Below, one piece after another: positions 19,738 to 33,125 of a DNA stretch of 64,000 bases; position 1 is the stretch's first letter, and each line of letters opens with the position of its first letter. Below the pieces are notes generated by a model. The model was not told where the DNA came from. It searched no databases and worked only from the letters and a program-made list of their open reading frames with translations. Source of the DNA: Lantana camara (taxonomy: Eukaryota; Streptophyta; Magnoliopsida; Lamiales; Verbenaceae). Where the stretch lies: assembly GCA_037501455.1 (NCBI GenBank), contig CM074865.1, positions 16,996,501 to 17,060,500 of the forward strand. Reading direction: 5' to 3'. The position numbers and the translations under genes are program-made.

Positions 19738-21592
19738 AATAAATAACAAAACACGAATATCCAAATGATAATATTATTTCTATAAGGAGATTTGCAGTGA
19801 TAGAGTGCACGGTGGGTGACGCACGTGGAAGTGTGGTAGAGTTAGTGGATTTGTTGCCGTATGATCGGCGGGAATGACACGTGCTACAACAAATATGTTA
19901 ATGCTACAGTCTGTCAGTCACCGCCAGCCGCCTCCGCCGCGTCAACCACGTTCTAAGGTCTAATTTTTTAATTTGAAAGTTGTCCATCACTTATATATAT
20001 ATATATAATCTATTTATGTGAATCGAGTCGAATCAAATCACGTAGGTGTAAAATCTACTTATTAATGATATAAATTGCAATCCCATGGATTCCAATGCGA
20101 GACTTGTGGTTAACTTAATATATCGTCGGATTGCTAAACTATACTATTTGGTAATTTATAATGCACGAACACATCTAAAATTATCATGTTGTCATCTCAT
20201 CTCGTGTCGTGTCGTGTCGTGTCGAACTCATATCAAATACCGTATCCGATACTCCTCACGTGAAATTTAAAAAAAAAAAAAATCTGAATTACCGTCTTTG
20301 TATCGCGTGTCATATCATGTTCGTGTCGCTACGTTCATATCCATGCATCATAATTGGTGATCCATATTTTATTAACTAGAAAAACAAATATATCAAAAAT
20401 GAAAATAATAATAACAAAAATAATAATTTTGAGATTTGTATAATATTTTTATAGTTGACCGGTTAAGTACATTACAAAACGAAATATCATTTTCTCGATC
20501 TTTACATTCTCTATATCGTTTTAATTTTGTGAGACTTCCTCAACGGGACTAAAAAATAGATATACGAAGGTACAAATTATTGTAGTTGAGTTAATTGTCA
20601 AAGAAAATTGAAAATAAGCTACGAAACAATTCAAACAATAACAATCAATATTTAATTAACTTGTAGCATAGATTAATAGGTTATTATAGTACAATAAATT
20701 GTCAAAGAAAGACTACAAGCTATTGAGAATGTATCCTTAGAATTAAATCAAGCCAGAATTTAATCAATTTATGTTAGACTATAATATATAATTATATATA
20801 AACCACCAAACTATTGTGTTTGTATTGTTTGAACCAAGTTTAAATACTTGATTGGATTAAGCAATTTTTATAAGAAAATTAATCAATTAATTTGACACCT
20901 ATGCAGATGTCGGCAAACAACATATTAACAAATGGATCAAATTAATCGTAGCTGAGTGTTAAATTAACAAATCACAATTAAACTATTAAGTAGCCAATTA
21001 ACTCAAATGGCCCATCACAATTCAAAATTAATACAATTAACTGATTCCTAAGTTGAATTAAAAAATATATATATGTCAATATCGTGAATATGTAGTTTGT
21101 CAAATATTATTTATTATCTTGAGAAACGGTCACATGATGGTGACCGAAGCGTCTCTTTTGCCACACGGCACAACTTTGCGAGCAACAACATGTTAGATTT
21201 ATCAATACAAACCCTAAAATTATAAGATAATCTTTTATTAATCAAAATAAATAACATATGTATAAGAAGAATATTAAATTTAGGATATTATAATTACTCC
21301 AACACCCCTAATTTTCGACTTTAATGCTATATATAACGAAAATAGCAAAAGGGATATAAGAATATCAAATTAATAAAATAATCAAAACAACTTCAAAATG
21401 GCATGCATATATAGAAACACGTTAAATAATTATTAATAACTCGATGATCATTTTTCCTAGTTTGAAATTTGAATGGAGTGAAAGCTTCAGACTAATGGGA
21501 ACATATGTCTTCTATTTTCCACGCGGAAAAGGTCGTCTAGATTAGTGTGTCATTTCCCCAAGCAAGGAATTTTGTCATTTGTACCAAGAATA
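19738..21592. other. AT-rich intergenic DNA
   Basis: No supported gene. A GTGTC microsatellite (about 20200-20222) begins a degenerate segment (20150-20350) that recurs elsewhere in the window. Otherwise low-complexity A/T sequence. Confidence 0.5.
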
Positions 21593-21602
21593 CACACTTC
21601 CT

Positions 21603-22439
21603 GAGTAAAATTTAATTTAGCCCCTTGTGATATTCAAAATGTTTGAAATACCTCATTGAAAGAAATTTATTTTAATCTAACCCCTCGTGATATCAAAAAA
21701 AATTCACACCGCCTCCCTAAGTAATTTTTAGTCTATATTTATATTTTTAAAACGAAAATGACCGCTTATATATTAATTAGATTTAAACTATTATTAATAT
21801 TTTTGTATCGACCACATTTTATCTTGTTTAAATAATTGTATTTTATTCATTTTTGTTATTTAAAGTTGTTTTCAATTATTGTTGTTTAAAAATTTTTATT
21901 TGAAGTTGAATTAAGAGAAGAAAAGTTCAATTTTTTTTATTAATTTTTGTTAAAATTTCATATTTGAACATAAATTGAGCAGAAAAATATAAGTTTTATT
22001 GTTATTAAAGAAAAAATAAAAGTTCAAGAAAATTTTAAAAAAATTTGTTTCCATCCCAGTTAACTGAAAATAATAAGAAATAATAATAAACTAAAAATAA
22101 GAGAGTAAAAAAAAAAAAGAAAAAAGTTTGAAGAATTTTATTTTGTACTAGGTGAAAGGGGGGGGGGGGGGGGGGGGGGGGAGGAAAATCAAAATAAAGA
22201 AAAAAAATAATTTAAAAAGAGAAAAAAAAATTATATTAGAATAATAGAATATTTTAAATATTTTAACACCTAAATATGAGTATCACTCTCAAATTTGGAG
22301 AGTGAAGTTCACATGCCACTACTAAGGAGGCTATTTGAAATTTATTTAAAATGACAAGGAGTCTAATTAGAATAAAATTAATATGAGGAGGTATTTCAAA
22401 TATTTTGAATATCACAAGGGGGTAATTTAAATTTTACTC
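21603..22439. mobile_element. Mutator-like MITE with 10-bp TSD, 837 bp
   Basis: The ends, GAGTAAAATTTAA and TTTAAATTTTACTC, are inverted and extend, imperfectly, over more than 100 bp. The 10-bp direct repeat CACACTTCCT flanks it exactly (21593-21602 and 22440-22449). TSD length and long TIRs fit a Mutator-type non-autonomous element. The interior is AT-rich, contains a run of 24 G (22158-22181), and has no transposase. Confidence 0.85.
22158..22181 (+). repeat. Poly(G) run, 24 bp
   Basis: An uninterrupted run of 24 G in the interior of the Mutator-like MITE. Long G runs are rare in plant DNA and error-prone in sequencing, so the length may not be exact. Confidence 0.8.
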
Positions 22440-22624
22440 CACACTTCCTTTATTCATGAAAAAATGATAGTTTCTCCTTACTAAATAATTTTAATCCATT
22501 AATGCTTTAAAAATTATTTTATCATGTTATGTCGTCTTGGACACGTAACGGACACTTATTAATTACATGAAACTTTTAAAAAATAATTTGTATCGTTATA
22601 TCCATATCATATCGTGTTCATATC

Positions 22625-23520
22625 CAATGGCGGAACACATGCTCCTGAGGGGGTCAATTGACCCCCCTCAAATTTTTTATTTTTTTATTACATAGATATA
22701 TCGATACATGTATGTAATTTTATAGGATTTTTCATTATTGACCCCCCTCACCAAAGTTAAAACTAATACTAGCGAGGGTTAATATAGTAAATTATTAATA
22801 ATTGAGACTAAACAAATAATATATGAGTTATATGCACCAAACTCTCTTGTGTTATTCGAAATGGGCGTAAAAAATCCCGTGTTATATAAAATCTCATAAA
22901 AAACCTTATGTTTTTCTTAATTTTGTACAAAAAAACCCTTATAACTGGTAATTGCATTATATGCTCGAGTTCTGCGAATTTTCTTTACAAAAATGTTGTA
23001 TTGTATTTATATGCATGATCTCTTAATTTCTATAATTTAAATTTTGTTTCAATATTCATAGAATTTCTCAAATAGGTCCTAAATTTATTTATTTTAATAT
23101 GTAACTTTTTATTCATTAATTTCTCTTTAATATATGTTTACTACCAACTTTTGATTTATGTCTTTCCTTTCAAGTTTTGCTTCTCAATAAGAATTTTTGT
23201 GGTATTTACATTCTTCATTTATTTCTTGTATATATTGTTTCCAATATTTTCTTTTATATTCTATTATATTTCTTTGCAAATAATTTTTGTCTAATTTTTG
23301 CTTTTATCGTGAATAAGGGCAATGCGTATGACTCAAACAACATGTGAGGGTTTTTTATGTTTATTTTTATAAAACACAGAATTTTTTATGCTAATTTTTA
23401 AAATATAGAGTTTATCTTTCATTTTCGATATTTTATAAGGTTATATATATATATATATATATGCATATGCGGATAAGCCTAATATGACCCCACTAAATTA
23501 ATTTTCTGGCTCTGCCACTG
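22625..23520. mobile_element. hAT-type non-autonomous element, 896 bp
   Basis: Left end CAATGGCGGAAC and right end complementary to CAGTGGCAGAGC form a 12-bp imperfect TIR. The 8-bp TSD TTCATATC is perfect (22617-22624 and 23521-23528). The interior is AT-rich and non-coding, with a segment around 22830-22940 similar to the foldback at 62201. The CAGTGGCGGAGCC-type end is a well-known plant hAT terminus. Confidence 0.88.
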
Positions 23521-24307
23521 TTCATATCCCTATATTATTAGTAAAACTAGTTTATAATTAAAAGTATTGTGTTAGTTTCTTAAATATATAATCATAGATA
23601 GTCTCAATTTGTGCTGAGCAAAAATGCATCTCTAATATATACCTTATTCTTAAAGAAGCCCTGTCACAAATTAAATAATATAAATATATTTATTGAGGAG
23701 AAAATTACTTTCCTTTCATTAAATTGAGTATTTTTCATAGCGATTAACATTATATATTTAATTAGTACGAATGATTTTAAAGAATTATATTTTATATAGG
23801 AAAAATTGGAATCTTATGGTACTTGATTAAAACGTGAAAAGTACGTCCCACAAATACCCATTCCACATTCGTATTTTCACTAGCTTTATGTCAATAATTT
23901 CCGTCATATATGTATTAAACTATAAGCTTGTTATGCCGTTGTCTTCATATGGTTTCGAGAAAGTCGCAAAAGTAATCCGTAATTTTGTACTTCAAAAGTA
24001 TTTATCTATAGTTTTTTAAACATATTTCCCTTGGCATGAGTTAAATTTCTTATTTGTTATATGCTATAATAAACATACACGTTTAAAAATGGTATTTTAT
24101 TGTATTGTTTTGTGTGGTGTCAAATATTCGTATGAACACTATATCAAAAAATTCGATACTTCTCGCATGTAAAATCAAGAAAAAAATGCATACAACCGCA
24201 TTTGCTTCGTGTCATCTGTGTATCGTCGTGTTAATATTCATGCATCATATATTATGTATTATAATTATTGAATATAATGACCACCTGTTATTAGATAGAA
24301 ATATCAT

Positions 24308-24353
<46 letters not shown>

Positions 24354-24575
24354 GCCTTGTATGTTTATTATTATTTTTTTAATTGGATGGCAGTGAGAAT
24401 TTGATCTCATAACCTATTTGATCTAAACTTTATTATCATATTAAATGACCATCTAATTTAAAATCTTCATCCGTAAAGGTTAAAATATCATTAAACATTT
24501 AAACTATCGAGATATATCATACAATTATTCTCTCTTACTTTTAATCTAAAGTAAAGTGGACCCTAAATTTAATAC

Positions 24576-24578
<3 letters not shown>

Positions 24579-24640
<62 letters not shown>
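24579..24640. repeat. TA microsatellite
   Basis: About 31 uninterrupted TA units. Confidence 0.95.
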
Positions 24641-24642
<2 letters not shown>

Positions 24643-27600
24643 AATTGTATATAAAAGCTGAGAAAGTGAAATGGATGACAGCTGATTTCCATATGATTAC
24701 TAATTTCTAAGAAATTTATTGCAAAAGATGAGCGAAAAAGAATAAATATGTCGCGATAAAGAAATGTTGAATATGTTGGTAGGGCCAAAATACAGATTTG
24801 AAAGTTGTAATCATAATGCATTAGTTGTTAAAGATGGATTAATCGATCATTAAACCCCAAAAGTTTCGTTCAAGAATATTAAAATGGAGGGTGAGACTAG
24901 ACAATTGATTAATAATATTGGTATTTCGATCCTCAAAATATTTGTGAGCTATTACTTATTAGTATTAATAGTGTAATTTAGTAATTAGATATTAATTACT
25001 AATTTATAAAAAATTTTGTGTTTAAAATTTTAATAATATAATAATTATTAATAGAAATAACTTTACATATAAATGGCCTGACCTAATTTATACTATATAA
25101 ATGAAATATGGTTTTAGAAAAATGAATTAGAAATATTCCTCGTAGTAAATTAATCTAAATAGATCACTTAGCTAGGTTCGACAATCAACGTGCTTTGAAG
25201 AATTTTAAACTATCATTAATTGTTTTGATTTGTACTTGACAAGGGTTTATTATATTACTTCCCTTTTTCTCGAAAGGTACTTATTAATTTATATTTCAAA
25301 TTTAATAATTAATTGATTAAGTAATGATTAATTAGGAGCTACAATATTAATTATGAGCTGATTAATTTGATCATAGATGATTGGGGGAACATGTATTTGG
25401 CTGGTTGATTTGTTTTATTGCACCGATGACGCTTTTAAAAACATTATTTTTTCGTATCATGTTAAGTCAAACATTCGAATTAAATACTATATCGGACACT
25501 TTCTACGTGAAAATCTTCTTAAAAAAATTTATATTATCGTATCTATATTGTCTTGTATCCATATACCGTATATGTGAATTATAAATTTTCCCATTATTGG
25601 TAGAAAATGGTTTTATATGTTATAAAGTGAAACTTAATTCTAGAATTTCGAATTATATTTTTAATAGAATTTTTTTATTTATTTTCAAAAAAATAAAATA
25701 AAATAGAATTGTTTTATTTTGTCAATTAGTATTTTATTATACTATGCCCTTGTAAATTTTAAACAATAAATTGTACATGCTACTCAAGTTAGAGGGCAGA
25801 TATTCATGAAAAAGAATTAATTTCTTGATCGAAGTAAAGGGCATATTTAATTTCTTAATTATTATTTATTGTTTAGTTTAAATATCTGTACCCGTTTAGT
25901 TGTATATAGTCAAAACACATACAATTAGGGCATCCCAAGGAATCAATATAAAAAGTAAAATTACAAAAATTGGAATGCTAAAAAGCATTAAGTATTTGAA
26001 GAAAACAATAAAGTTAAAAAAAAAAAAGAAAAAGAGGACAGTATATATTTTAGAAAACAACGTAGAAGGTGAAAGTTGAAGCTAGAAAATTAATTTTTGA
26101 ATACTTATAAGTACTTTCAAATTATTTCTATTAAAGGCAGAAACTATATTTCCATAAACTCACCTAAAATTCTTTAAATAAGAAAGATGTGCAGAATATT
26201 TATTTATAATTTGCAAATAATACTTTCATATATAATTGAGCATCTACAATTACGTCCAAAAATATGGTTGGAAACAAAAGTTTCCTTACAATTATAAACT
26301 TTGTCGAAACTCGAAAACCCTAGAATCTTGTTTAATCTTGACTTCAATAGAAAGTTGTTGTGGCAAAAGCCTCAAGGACCCTTATTGCAATTACTTCTTC
26401 TCAATTAATTTCATAATTACAAAAGGACTTCAAATAATTCTTTTATGAAAATATAAATAGCATAAAGATTAGTATTATTTGGAAGGTTTTTCCTCCCTAA
26501 ACCGTGTTACCATCATGTGTTTTGATTTGTTCAAATCATAAAAGATATTAAAGTTCGGTTGGACAAACAAAATGAGACACTAAATTTCTCAAATAAAATT
26601 TAATGACAGATTAACATTAACTCTGCAAATAGAGTCATCGGATTAAGAAGTTAAGTTTCGTGTCACGTCTACTTAGATCTCATCACCATAAAAAGTCCGT
26701 GTGAAAAAAGAAAATAGGTAAAAGTATAAATATCTTTTTCTTGTTGCTATTTATATTTTCAAGATCATAAGTCAAAAGAACTAAATTAAGATTGATGTTT
26801 ATGGTGGACAGCCATGAAGTAAACAACATTCTAAATGTGAACTACACATGAATGCGCCACTTTCACAGCTCAGTTTCACCTACTCTTCCATATATATTAG
26901 AACATAGGAAGAGAAGATTCTAGGTGGAATAGTCAATTTTATTTTCTTTTTTGTGAGTAGCAAAGAAGAATCATACCAAGTAAACACATGTCCTGATTAG
27001 CTGGTGGAACTTCACAGAATTATCCACTCCACTTTTATTCATCAACTACCTGAGAGAGAGTGGAGATGCTTCCACTGAGGAACACATGTTTTCTTTCCTA
27101 TATATATGTTTATTTATTTTAATATTTAACCGAAAATACGGACTATTATGATATAATTAATTATCGAATAACAACGAAATTACTATACGATAAAAATAAA
27201 TTAGAATAAGGCTAAAACAATGATTATATATGCAGTAAAACTTAATTATTCTCTCTTCAATCAAACCTAGGCGTAGAAACATTTTTTTTTAAAAATATTT
27301 TATTAGGTCTTATTGTACCGGATACTCGTGATGAATAATCAGATACTATACTTGACACACATGAAAAGAATTTTATGTCATGATATTCGTTTATCATGTT
27401 GTGTCTATATCGTTGTGTCCGTATAGATATATTATAAAATCAAACATAAGAAAATACGGGCGTATATATAGGTTAATTTTCTGTAATATAGGTCAATGTT
27501 TTATAAAACAACAAAAAGTAGTATATATGTTTTTGAATTGGGTAGTATTGTGGTTTAAAGAGATGAGACCTTTGCAAGCCCAATTCATTTGTGCTTCTTA

Positions 27601-27706
27601 ATTTATGGGTTGTTGGCTTCAAAATTCAGTCTACAATAGTGGATAACAATGTTTTAACAAATTAAAGTCTCAGTTTACACTGTGTCACTGTTTACTACTT
27701 TACTTT

Positions 27707-27802
27707 ATGGGCCTAAACTTAGTCACTAGGCCCAGACTTGATCACTAGGCCTAAATTATGGGCCTAAACTTAGTCACTAGGCCCAGACTTGATCACTAGG
27801 CC
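27707..27802 (+). repeat. 51-bp tandem duplication
   Basis: Two copies of a 45-bp block starting ATGGGCCTAAACTTAGTC (27707 and 27758), separated by TAAATT. Each block has internal GGCC-type half repeats. No larger element recognised. Confidence 0.9.
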
Positions 27803-28282
27803 CGCATGTGAAGTGTGTTATGAGTGATAATTTAGGACCCCAATTTTGGAGATTTTAATTAACTAATTTCCCTTTGGTAAAATGAATTTACCATATTGTC
27901 CACTTATCTTTATTTACATCATTTCCACCCCAAAATTGCTTTTGAAAATTTTGCACCATTGGAGTCTGGAGATGAAAAGATTTACCAAATTTGTATTCTG
28001 AGATTTCAGCTCAAATCTTCTTCAATTTACTTTGGATGAAAGGTTAAGATATGTTTTTTTTTTTCTGGTTTAAATATTATTTTCTCCCACAAATTTCTCG
28101 GAAAAAAAAAAAAAAAAAAAAAAAAAGCTACAGAATTGAAGACAACAAAAGTTAGTAAAACTAATTTTCAACCTCAAAGTTGTGAAATAATTGGTTGAGC
28201 ACAGCGTGGAGGATTTTTCATAAATAATATTAATTTTAAAACGAATTCGTAAAGTGATACCAAAAGTTGATTTTTTGTTATT

Positions 28283-28557
28283 AAACGCCACAGAGTCTGG
28301 CGTTTCTGTAATTTTTTATTAATTCTTTTAACGGAGTCGCCACAGAAAATGGCGACTCATAATAAAAAAATATTTTCTTTTATCCGTCGCCAGAGAAAAT
28401 GGCGTTTTCGTATTTTTTTATAATATAATTTGAACAGTTCTGGCAACCGCAATTAAAGAAATAATTTTCTGGGTGGACCCCACATCACGGGAAAGCTGCA
28501 ACCAAATTTTTCTTTTTACAATATTTTATTGAGGGTCGCCACTCTCACTGGCGACCC
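28283..28557. repeat. Four GCCA-N7-TGGC hairpins, element A left arm
   Basis: Hairpins at 28283-28305 (middle CAGAGTC), 28334-28358 (CAGAAAA), 28388-28404 (GAGAAAA) and 28533-28557 (CTCTCAC). Each stem ends in GCCA/TGGC and extends outward with paired bases (AAAC/GTTT, GAGTC/GACTC, GGGTC/GACCC). Exactly seven bases separate the two halves in all four. A/T-rich linkers lie between them. An unpaired half, TGGCAACC, occurs near 28440. Confidence 0.9.
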
Positions 28558-28603
28558 TACTATTCCAACTTTTACCAAATCTAGTTAGTTGTGTTTTTTT
28601 ATA

Positions 28604-29648
28604 GAGCAAATTGCATTTATGGGACTGTGTTTTTTCATAGAGGAAATTGTATTTTTGGTCCCATAGTAATAGGTTATTTTTATTTTTGGTCCCATGTTTT
28701 TTGGATTTGGTTTTTTTTTGACCCGTAGTAATTTTTTTTTATCACTTTCAGGACTTCCGTCAATTATTTGACGGAAATCACTGTTCATCCGTCAATTTAC
28801 TGTTCAACCACCTTTTTTTTTTTTTTTTTTTCATATCCATTAATTTCATATATTATATATTTATTATATATAATATATGTATTATATTTTATATAATATA
28901 TAATACACGTATTAAATTATTAATACCCTATATATTATATATTTTAATTTATAATATGCATTTTATTATATATTATATATTATATATAATAAAATATGTG
29001 TAATACATATATATAATATGCATGTAATTATGTACATGAAACAATATTAAAATACATGTATATTATACGTGTATATAATATGCATGTAACTATATTAAAA
29101 TACATGTATAATGTACGTGTATATATAATATATACATAGTTACATGTATTTTAATATATACGCATATTATAAATTATATATCATACACATATATTAACAA
29201 TATATATTGTTACATATTATATATTATATATATACAAGTATACTATATTTTAAAATATAAACATGTATATATGCATTACAATAATATATGTATATTATAT
29301 TTTATACACGTATATATACGTATTACACATATGTTATTATATATAATATATATTTTATATTATATATTATATATAATATATAATAAAATATATATTATTA
29401 ATACAAGTGTACATAATATATAATATATAATACTCATATTATTAAAATATATATAACAAAATATATATACGTGTATACGTGTATATATATAATACATATA
29501 TATATAACAAAATATATGTATTTACACGTATTATATATATATGTATTTACATATATTATTGTATACATATATATGTATTACACATATTTACACATATTTT
29601 ATATTTATATTATTAAAATATATATAACAAAATATATGTATTTACACG

Positions 29649-29698
<50 letters not shown>

Positions 29699-30590
29699 AT
29701 TATGTATATATAATAAAATATGTGTATATACATATTTTATTGCGTATATGTATTACAATAATATATGTATTATATATATACACGTATACACGTACATATA
29801 ATATATATAATATAATATATATGTATATGTAACCATATTATATTATATTTATACACGTACATATTATATTTTGTACTATAATATAATATATATGTATATG
29901 TAACAACGTGTGTAACTATATTATATTATATTTATACACGTACATATTATATATTATATACTATATATATACACGTATACACGTACATATTATATTTTGT
30001 ACTATATTTTAAAATATAAACACGTATATATGCACTATATATAATATATATACATGTATTTTATATGATATATAATATATGTATTACAATAATATGTATA
30101 TATTTTATAATATATTTACACACATATATGTATATATTTTATAATATATGTATTACAATAATATATGTATATTTTATAATACACACACACACATACATTT
30201 ATGTATATAATTCACGTAAATACATATATTATATATATGTATTACACATATTTTATTATATATAATATATAATATATATTATATATAATATATAATAAAA
30301 TATATATTATTAATACAAGTGTACATAATATATAATATATAATACGCATATATATTAAAATACATATAACAAAATGCATATTATAAATTACATATTATAA
30401 AAAAAAAAAAAAAAAAAAGACGGATGAACAGTAAATTGATGGATAAACAATGATTTCCGTCAAATAATTGACGGAAGTCCTGAAAGTGATAAAAAAAAAT
30501 TACTACAGGACAAAAAAAATCAGATCTAGAAAACATGGGACCAAAAGTGATAATGGCCTATTACTATGGGACCAAAAATGCAATTTGCTC
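28604..30590. mobile_element. Foldback element nested in the left TIR of element A, 2.0 kb
   Basis: Ends GAGCAAATTGCAT and its complement ATGCAATTTGCTC; 9-bp TSD TTTTTTATA is perfect (28595-28603 and 30591-30599). The arms are about 220-240 bp, imperfectly inverted (GGTCCCATAGTAATAGG, GACTTCCGTCAATTATTTGACGG), each ending inward in a long T or A run. The centre is a 1.5-kb TA-rich block. It interrupts the left TIR of element A, so it is younger than A. The 9-bp TSD fits a Mutator-like element. Confidence 0.88.
28845..30395. repeat. TA-rich low-complexity core
   Basis: About 1.55 kb made almost entirely of TATATA, TATATATACGTGTATA and TAATATATAATATAATA words. A longer unit (ACAAGTGTACATAATATATAATA then ...AAAATATATATAACAAAATA) recurs near 29400, 29600 and 30310, suggesting tandem growth. 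Open frames here are artefacts of composition. Confidence 0.9.
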
Positions 30591-30833
30591 TTTTTTATAT
30601 AGTTAGGTTAATTTAGTATTAATTAGTTGTATAATAATATAATATATTATATTATTATAATCTAATAATTTAGTATTAATTAGTTATATAATAATATAAT
30701 GTATTAATTAGGGCGTAATTCGAGCGGTGAAAGATGGATTTGGTTCATTTAACGGTAACTAAGGATGTCATCGTTATTGCTTAAGACGCCTGTGTTCGAA
30801 CATCAAATATTTGCCGTGATTAAATGTGCGTCA

Positions 30834-31046
30834 TCTTTCCAGTAATGCCGTGATTAAATGTGCGTCAAGCTCTATAAATCCACAAGAATAAACACCAAAA
30901 AAGCCCATATCATGTAACATCTCCACAACCCTTTCATTTAAAAATATTTGTCTGTCATCAATCTCCTCGTGATTAAAACAGAATGAATTATTATGCCTTG
31001 CACGAATAATCTCATCAATACCGCCAAGATAAACAGAATTTGAACG
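30834..31046 (-). pseudogene. Fragment of a plant-mobile-domain (MAIN-LIKE type) gene
   Basis: The minus-strand frame encodes about 71 residues starting HRSNSVYLGG and ending HLITALLER, with HDMGFFGVYSCGFIELDAHL between. This pattern resembles the start of the plant mobile domain of MAIN-LIKE proteins, in which LITALVERW(R) is a conserved signature (family knowledge, from memory). The frame ends at a stop just after LLER, where a 22-bp direct repeat (30812-30833 and 30846-30867) disrupts it. Upstream, sequence turns into an LTR-like repeat. It is therefore a captured, truncated coding fragment inside element A. It could also be remnant coding sequence native to this transposon family, since this domain is found in plant transposons. 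Confidence 0.55.
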
Positions 31047-31061
31047 ATGAATATTGATGGG

Positions 31062-32520
31062 TGTCGAGACCACCAAAAATAAACCCCAAGTATTGCACAC
31101 AATTAAATTGTAAGATAGTGGCAACGGGTATCGATCCACGGGGATTGGACGAATTTGTACTCTTTTAATATGCCAAGAAAATAAAACGAACAATTAAAAT
31201 AGGGGGGTTTATCAAGTTTTAGATTAAACCAATAATAATTTAACTTAAAATAAACGATTAAACTGACAAGAACTAGAATTGAAACTCAGATTAAAACTGG
31301 GTAAATTCAATGGATGACAAATAGTCGGGATTTTCCTACGCATGCATCAGACTATGATCACGGACAGGCTGATTAATTTTTCGTTAGGCTAGCTATAGTT
31401 ACCAATTACCTTAGGCTCCCTCGTTTCTTCATATTTTTAGAATAATCTGAAGAAACTCCTAAAGACTATTCCCTAACTAGCTAATAACCTTTTCAGAAAC
31501 TCCTTCAAAGATTCAATTAACTAATTGCTTTACGAGCTAAAGAAACACTAACCCTAACCGACTTAGTAGAAACTCCTACTTCGCCTAATTAGATCGAATT
31601 ATTTCTCAACACGAATTCAGACAAGCCTTATGCCCTAGCGTTGATTGCTACTTCGTTAACTATCCGGTTATCACCACCAAATAAATTAACTAGCTATATG
31701 TGTGTTGACAATTCTAGGATTCGTGCACTAAATCAAAGGATAACCCAACACTCAATGACATGAAATCGGAAATAAAACGAATAACTTTGATTAATCAACC
31801 CAAAGGAATTGTCTCACAAAATCCTAAAGCATGCTTGGAAAATCCCAACTAAAATTAAATTAGCTACTCATAACGAAACTAAACAAACATGAATAGGAAA
31901 ACATAGTATTTCAATGAAACAAGGAAGAAAGGAATAAACTAGTGATGGCCGAAATCTCTTCCCCTGCTGCGTGCTTTTGTGTATGAGTGTGAGAGTCTTC
32001 CTCAAATCCAGCTACTGTCGTGCTTATGTAGTGTAAAGGGGTGTTGAATGATTTCCCCACTTCTTCTCCACGTTAAAACATAATCAATGGCCACTAACTC
32101 CATTAAGCGGTACTAATAACCCCCCAAAACGTGCTGAATATTTGTAACTCCTATAATTCTTTATCAAAAATCAGGGCTTGAACTTGTGGATCTTTTCCCA
32201 AACGTGGCCAACCAAATAATTAGGCTCCCTCTCCAAAATAATGCATGGGCCTTTACTTAGAGATTAAACGTGGTTAGGAATTAATTAGTAGGCCAAAATC
32301 CTCTTTCCCTTGAAGCCCACATCTTGCTTCTTTTAGCTATTCCACTCGATTGCTGCCACAAATATCCAAAGTTTTGGTAAGCCCACGTATTCCTAAAGAG
32401 AAACGTAAATCAGTTCAATTTGCACAATTAAACCAAAATATGGGAGAGAAAATAATAATTATAAAGCGAATAAATCCGTAAATATGCAATGTATCAAATA
32501 TCTTGCAAATACAAAGTAAA
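31062..32520. repeat. LTR-like repeat inside element A, boundaries unclear
   Basis: Begins TGTCGAGACCACC and soon reads GGGTATCGATCCACGGGGATTGG, a sequence style seen at the start of some plant LTRs. It contains a run of AACTCCT-type segments (31430-31620) and no coding frame. I cannot place its right end or a TSD, so solo LTR is only a suggestion. Confidence 0.35.
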
Positions 32521-32897
32521 GGGCAAATTACACCAAGATCCCCTGAGGTTTGGTATAATTACAAATTAATCCCTCCACTTCTGGAAATTATAGATTAGTC
32601 CCTATAAATACTGTTTCAATTGAGGTCCCTAGATGCCGTTAGAGTTCCGTTAATTTTGACAGGACTACATTGTTGATGTGATTTAGTTAAGGGGCCGTTT
32701 TGTAAGAAAATTCATAGTTCAGGGATTTTTTTGTAATATTTTTCGAAAATTCAAATGTCAAAATTAATGGAACCCTAACGGCGTCTAGGGACCTCAATTG
32801 AAACAATATTTATAGGGACTAATCCATAATTTTCAGAAATGGAGGGATTAATTTGTAATTATGCCAAACCTCAGGGGGACCTTGATTTAATTTGTCC
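32521..32897. mobile_element. Foldback MITE, about 377 bp
   Basis: Left arm GGGCAAATTACACCAAGATC...CCTGAGGTTTGG, right arm the near complement CCAAACCTCAGGGGGACC...AATTTGTCC. Related to the smaller MITE at 19502. No coding capacity; no clear TSD. Confidence 0.7.
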
Positions 32898-33125
32898 TAA
32901 AATGATCTTCAATTGGACCGACCGATGTTATTCCAATTATATTCCCGGACATTATAAACCTACACAAATATTAAATTGTTTCATGAAATATTATTCTAAC
33001 TAAATTATATAAGTAATTCATACTAAATTATTATATTATAATAATATAATAACTAATTAATACTAAATTAACCTAACTGTATAAAAAAAAACAACTAATT
33101 AGGCCCGGGAAAAGTTGGAATAGTA

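Larger units (their letters stand above)
23529..28198. other. AT-rich intergenic DNA, 4.7 kb
   Basis: No supported gene on either strand. Contents: TATG/TA microsatellite (24311-24352), TA microsatellite (24579-24640), degenerate GTGTC/ATATC segments (24085-24260, 25430-25600, 27300-27440), and a sequence at 24365-24460 resembling the widespread plant '...ATACCATATTAAATGACCATCT' retroelement border. Short open frames here have no recognisable domain. Confidence 0.5.

Noticed and set aside
29471..30265. Open frames rich in Tyr and Ile
   Set aside because: Translation of TA-rich low-complexity sequence.
30714..30830. Possible tRNA-derived SINE (TGTTCGAACATC looks like a B box)
   Set aside because: No convincing A box, no poly(A) tail and no TSD.
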